The notes under the pieces: model-generated | What the model saw: the letters and a program-made list of their open reading frames with translations, nothing else | What the model was told of the DNA's origin: nothing | The model's database searches: none | Program-made: the position numbers and the translations under genes | From: Xylocopa sonorina | Lineage: Eukaryota; Arthropoda; Insecta; Hymenoptera; Apidae | Direction of reading: 5' to 3' | Assembly: GCF_050948175.1 (NCBI RefSeq) | Contig: NC_135202.1 | Span: forward strand, 12,446,001 to 12,510,000 | DNA: 64,000 nt | Shown here: one piece after another, positions 60,706 to 64,000 of the stretch | How positions within the stretch are numbered: position 1 is the stretch's first letter | How the letters are laid out: each line of letters begins with the position of its first letter

Positions 60706-62053
60706 TTAAGACTGTTCTTTAACACTGCCATCTGGCATTCCAAAAAACACCTTTTTTGCCATTTTTATAAATAGTCCTGTTTCGACAACTCCAGGAATCA
60801 TTGAGATCTCTACATTAATTTGATTCCAATTATCGAGACCTTGCGGAAACTGCCAATCAAGAATGAAATTACCATTGTCTGTTATAACAGGACCCTGTAC
60901 AAGGAAAGAAATTTTATGTAAAAAAATGAGAGAGGAAGAGAGTAAGATTCATCGATATGTATAAACAGATTAGATAAAAGAGTATTTACAGCTTTAGCCA
61001 AAGCCATCCTAACTTGTACAATTCCTCCATAGTTATCCTCGATTCTTTTTTGAACAGCATTATATGCCATAGGAATTACTTCAATAGGAATCCCTTTTTT
61101 ATATTGCTGACCAAGTTGTTGTGAATTTTTTCTAAAATAATTTTAACAAGTACAAATGTGTGAAAGCAGATTTTACTCTAAAATATACTTTTCTCTTGCA
61201 AATACAACACTCTTACGTATAATCGGCTACTATAACAAGCTGATTAGCACAAGAGGCGATAATTTTCTCTTGAAGTAAACATCCTCCACCACCTTTGATG
61301 AGATTCATATTGGAATCAACTTCATCTGCTCCATCGATCGCACAATCCAACTGTTTCGATGTTCGCATAATAATAACGTAACTGATAATAAAACTACTTT
61401 TCATAAATAATAGAAATAAAAAATTGTTCATTACTTTAGGATAGGACTCCAGGTCGCCCAATGTAAGGTGATTGTTTAATATCAGCTGGCGAGCTTGGAA
61501 TGAAGTTGGGATACAAATAACATTAAGATGCTCTTCCTTCACGCGTTCCACTGAAAAGTACATATACTTTTACCGACTTATATTTTGTAATTATCATTCA
61601 CTTTCGCTATAACAAAATTACTCGTCATTCTTAAACTGAAACATACTTGTTTCGATCATATTCAAATCGACTATTATCTTATCTGCTGGTGGGCTCAAAG
61701 GTCGACTGTAATGTTTTCATGCGAAAATTAACTGTGAGCTATAGCAATAGAGGGGACCAAATTTGTTAAAAATAATAATGTTTATGTGCGAAATAAAATA
61801 TTGTTACCGAGCCTGTCAATAGCGTATATTACAGTAGACCCGCTACCAATCCCGATAACACTGTTATTCTGTAAAATAATTACGTGCAAAATTCAAATTA
61901 TAAAACACCGGCTAGTTTACATAACCTCCAATTATATATATGTATATATATATATATATATATATGCAATTAACTTGAAATGAAAATTACCTTCACATAT
62001 TGATCAACTGCTTTATATGCTGCGATCCTTTTAGCATTCTCGAGGGGTCCCAT
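60706..62053 (-). CDS. Rpi: Ribose-5-phosphate isomerase (RpiA family)
   Basis: This enzyme interconverts ribose-5-phosphate and ribulose-5-phosphate in the cytosolic pentose phosphate pathway; 234 residues. Exons: 62053-61991, 61868-61808, 61550-61435, 61350-61217, 61131-60990, 60894-60706. Motifs: VIGIGSGSTVIYAIDRL (substrate loop), ICIPTSFQARQLI, LDCAIDGADEVDSNMNLIKG (catalytic Asp region), GGGGCLLQEKIIAS, IEVIPMAY and the C-terminal ISMIPGVVETGLFIKMAKKVFFGMPDGS, cut here into two family segments (MIPGVVETGLFI, VFFGMPDGS). The ATG at 62053 is the first in its exon. The frame stays open upstream for 16 codons to an acceptor at 62101, so an upstream exon could add an N-terminal extension. 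Confidence 0.95.
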
Positions 62054-64000
62054 CTTCAGCAATTTCCTTGGTACACTGAAAATCTTTGTGATCCCGCGAA
62101 ACTGTAAACAGAAATTTTCAATAAATACCATGCGTGCACATCATATCACCAAACGGACCTATCGTTTTCATGAGTTTTCAAAATCATTCTTCTTCAAGAT
62201 GACCGTCCAGACAGACCAATCGTAAAGGAATACATGTGCGCAAGTCTGCCGACTAAATTCAAACTTACATTCAACTTCAAATGATTCTATTCTAAGTATG
62301 TAATTTGATTATTCGAAAATCTCTCTATATTACATACAATAAACATAAACACGATGCGATTTAATCGAATTTCCATTATATTTAGCATCAGAGGCGAATA
62401 ACACAAAATACAACCACGACAACCATTTACATTTCAATAATACACACACACACACACACATCCGCTATTATTACTTTAATAGTCAACACTTTTCACTTCA
62501 ACGTGTTACGCAGAATATTTCTGTTTCGTCGTAATCTCTCTCGTTCATTCGTTCTCTTCCTCTCTTCTCTTTTTTCATTTTTGTTTGTTACGCCCGTATA
62601 CATTTGAATAAAAAAGAAGGTCGGCTTCTTTCCTCTTTAAAAATCAGATAAAAATCCGCAAACACACATGCAATCCTTATACGGTAATTTCATTATTCTA
62701 GCAGATATTATTAGAGCGGATTGAAGCGAATTAAAAAAAATGGAACATGTGTAGTTTGCATCGCATAATGTGTGCTCTCTCAGAGTGCGTGTATCAACAA
62801 GCAAAGCCGAATTATGGTAATCTTGCAAATATCAATGCACAACAATCGTGCAAAATCTAACTATCTATAACATCACTTGCATCATTTAGATAGGATGTCT
62901 ACCACGGTTCTTTGTCCCAACAAAATTGTTAAAATTTCTTATGATTTTATGTGCCAATAACTTTGCAATAACATTAGAAATGTAATATAAATAAATGGTC
63001 TATATTCAAAGATATAGTTTCTCTGTACCTTTCACCTTCTTATGTATCTTCCTTTCTTTCCCTACTATTTCCCTAATGCTACTTCGGCTCAACTTGCGAG
63101 TATCCACTCTCAATTACTCTCTGAGAAGAAAAACAAAAAAGAAAAAAAAAGAAATATAAAGAAAAAGATGATGAAGAGAGAAAAAAAGATTGTATTCCTT
63201 TTCCAGTTTCTCTTTTCTCGTACAAGCTGACACATTCACACATATGTATAGATGCATACATACACGCATCACATACATACTTTCTTCCTCTCGCTCTCAC
63301 TTACAATCTCTGATCTTGCTCGACGAACTGGAAAGGACATTGTATGGGAGACTTCGTCTCATCGATCTACCATTCCATCCCGTACACCACCCTTGGTCAA
63401 GTACAGCAAAGAAAAATGTAAAAAGAGAAATATTTAGATTTCAAGGGGCCACAAAAGCCACTACATTGTTTTTCAACGCTGTCTTCTTTCTAGTATTAAT
63501 ACCTATATGCGCTTTCCTAGTTCCTACAAATCTGTTCTATCACGCGTCTCCCCTCCGTACACCACTCGCATCTTCCTTTGATCAGAATTAGAAATAAAAG
63601 AATTTTAGAAACAGAATAACGTACGCACAACGAATGTTTTCCTCCGAACTTCGGCTTAAAATGAGAACATTATAAAATACGGCACAATTTTTATTTTATC
63701 AATTAAAGTTTTCACTCGATCATGAACACGTTAGCCACATTTATATATGATAGAGTCGGAGATCTGAACCGAATATTTCTCTTCATCGTAGAAATGTTCA
63801 GTTTTGGTCGACAGTGTACGCATGTTGTATTCAAGTTGTTTTTTTTTTCGCTGAACAATACGATGTACAATACTACGACATTCCTCAAGGAAAAGGAAAT
63901 CCTAACGTGAGGAAGGCAACGCTGCGACAGTTCTTGATCGTGTATATCCGTATACATGTGTATTAACAAATGTATTTAATAAAAAAAAAAAAATAATAAA
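62054..64000. other. Rpi 5' region and gene-poor DNA to the window end
   Basis: A splice acceptor (ctgtttacag, - strand) at 62102-62103 suggests a 5' UTR intron for Rpi. A CA microsatellite lies at 62442-62460. The last bases (about 63970-64000) are AATAAA/poly-A-like. Reading frames in this part are short and show no family motifs, so I report no gene. Confidence 0.45.

Noticed and set aside
63190..63591. 133-codon + strand frame near the window end
   Set aside because: No signal peptide, family motif or splice context; AT-rich low-complexity composition like the surrounding DNA.

Overview
The window is animal nuclear DNA from an insect, most likely a bee or other hymenopteran. Protein-coding genes are split by short GT-AG introns, often 55-100 nt. 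The first ~41 kb is rich in CpG and the rest is AT-rich. The gene families are insect ones: Nimrod receptors, an insect gustatory receptor and the neuropeptide CCAP. No bacterial, phage or CRISPR features were seen. All gene models were built by hand from reading frame, splice sites and family motifs; reading phase was checked exon by exon.

Region 1 (1-28.4 kb) is a Nimrod immune-receptor cluster. It opens with two 3' exons of an angiotensin-converting-enzyme relative (Ance-3 type, + strand). A proline-rich vajk-like cuticular protein gene lies upstream on the - strand. Then, all on the + strand, come NimA (EMI domain, membrane-anchored), NimB (secreted, 15 Cys repeats), NimC-a and NimC-b (membrane-anchored, 19 and 13 repeats). 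Ance-3, vajk and Nimrod genes are known neighbours in other insects, so this is the conserved cluster. NimC-a and NimC-b share exon sizes and phases and are tandem duplicates.

Region 2 (28.4-36.9 kb) holds a single-pass membrane protein. It has a short Cys-rich EB/EGF-like ectodomain and a long serine-rich, polyglutamine cytoplasmic tail. Its introns and 3' UTR are full of CT and ATT microsatellites. I do not recognise the gene; it may belong functionally with the cluster.

Region 3 (36.9-41.3 kb) has a gustatory receptor (+) meeting an Hsc70 gene (-) tail to tail. Their stop codons overlap. The Hsc70 promoter carries a perfect three-unit heat shock element.

Region 4 (42-64 kb) is AT-rich and mostly housekeeping: MLH1 (+, mismatch repair), mitochondrial GrpE (-), the DHX15/Prp43 helicase (-) and Nup43 (-). 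Nup43 is head to head with a secreted coiled-coil/MATH (TRAF-C) protein (+). Then come the CCAP prohormone gene (-), a ~1.1 kb transposon-like element with nested inverted repeats, tRNA-Lys(TTT) and ribose-5-phosphate isomerase (-). The last ~1.9 kb shows no gene I can support.
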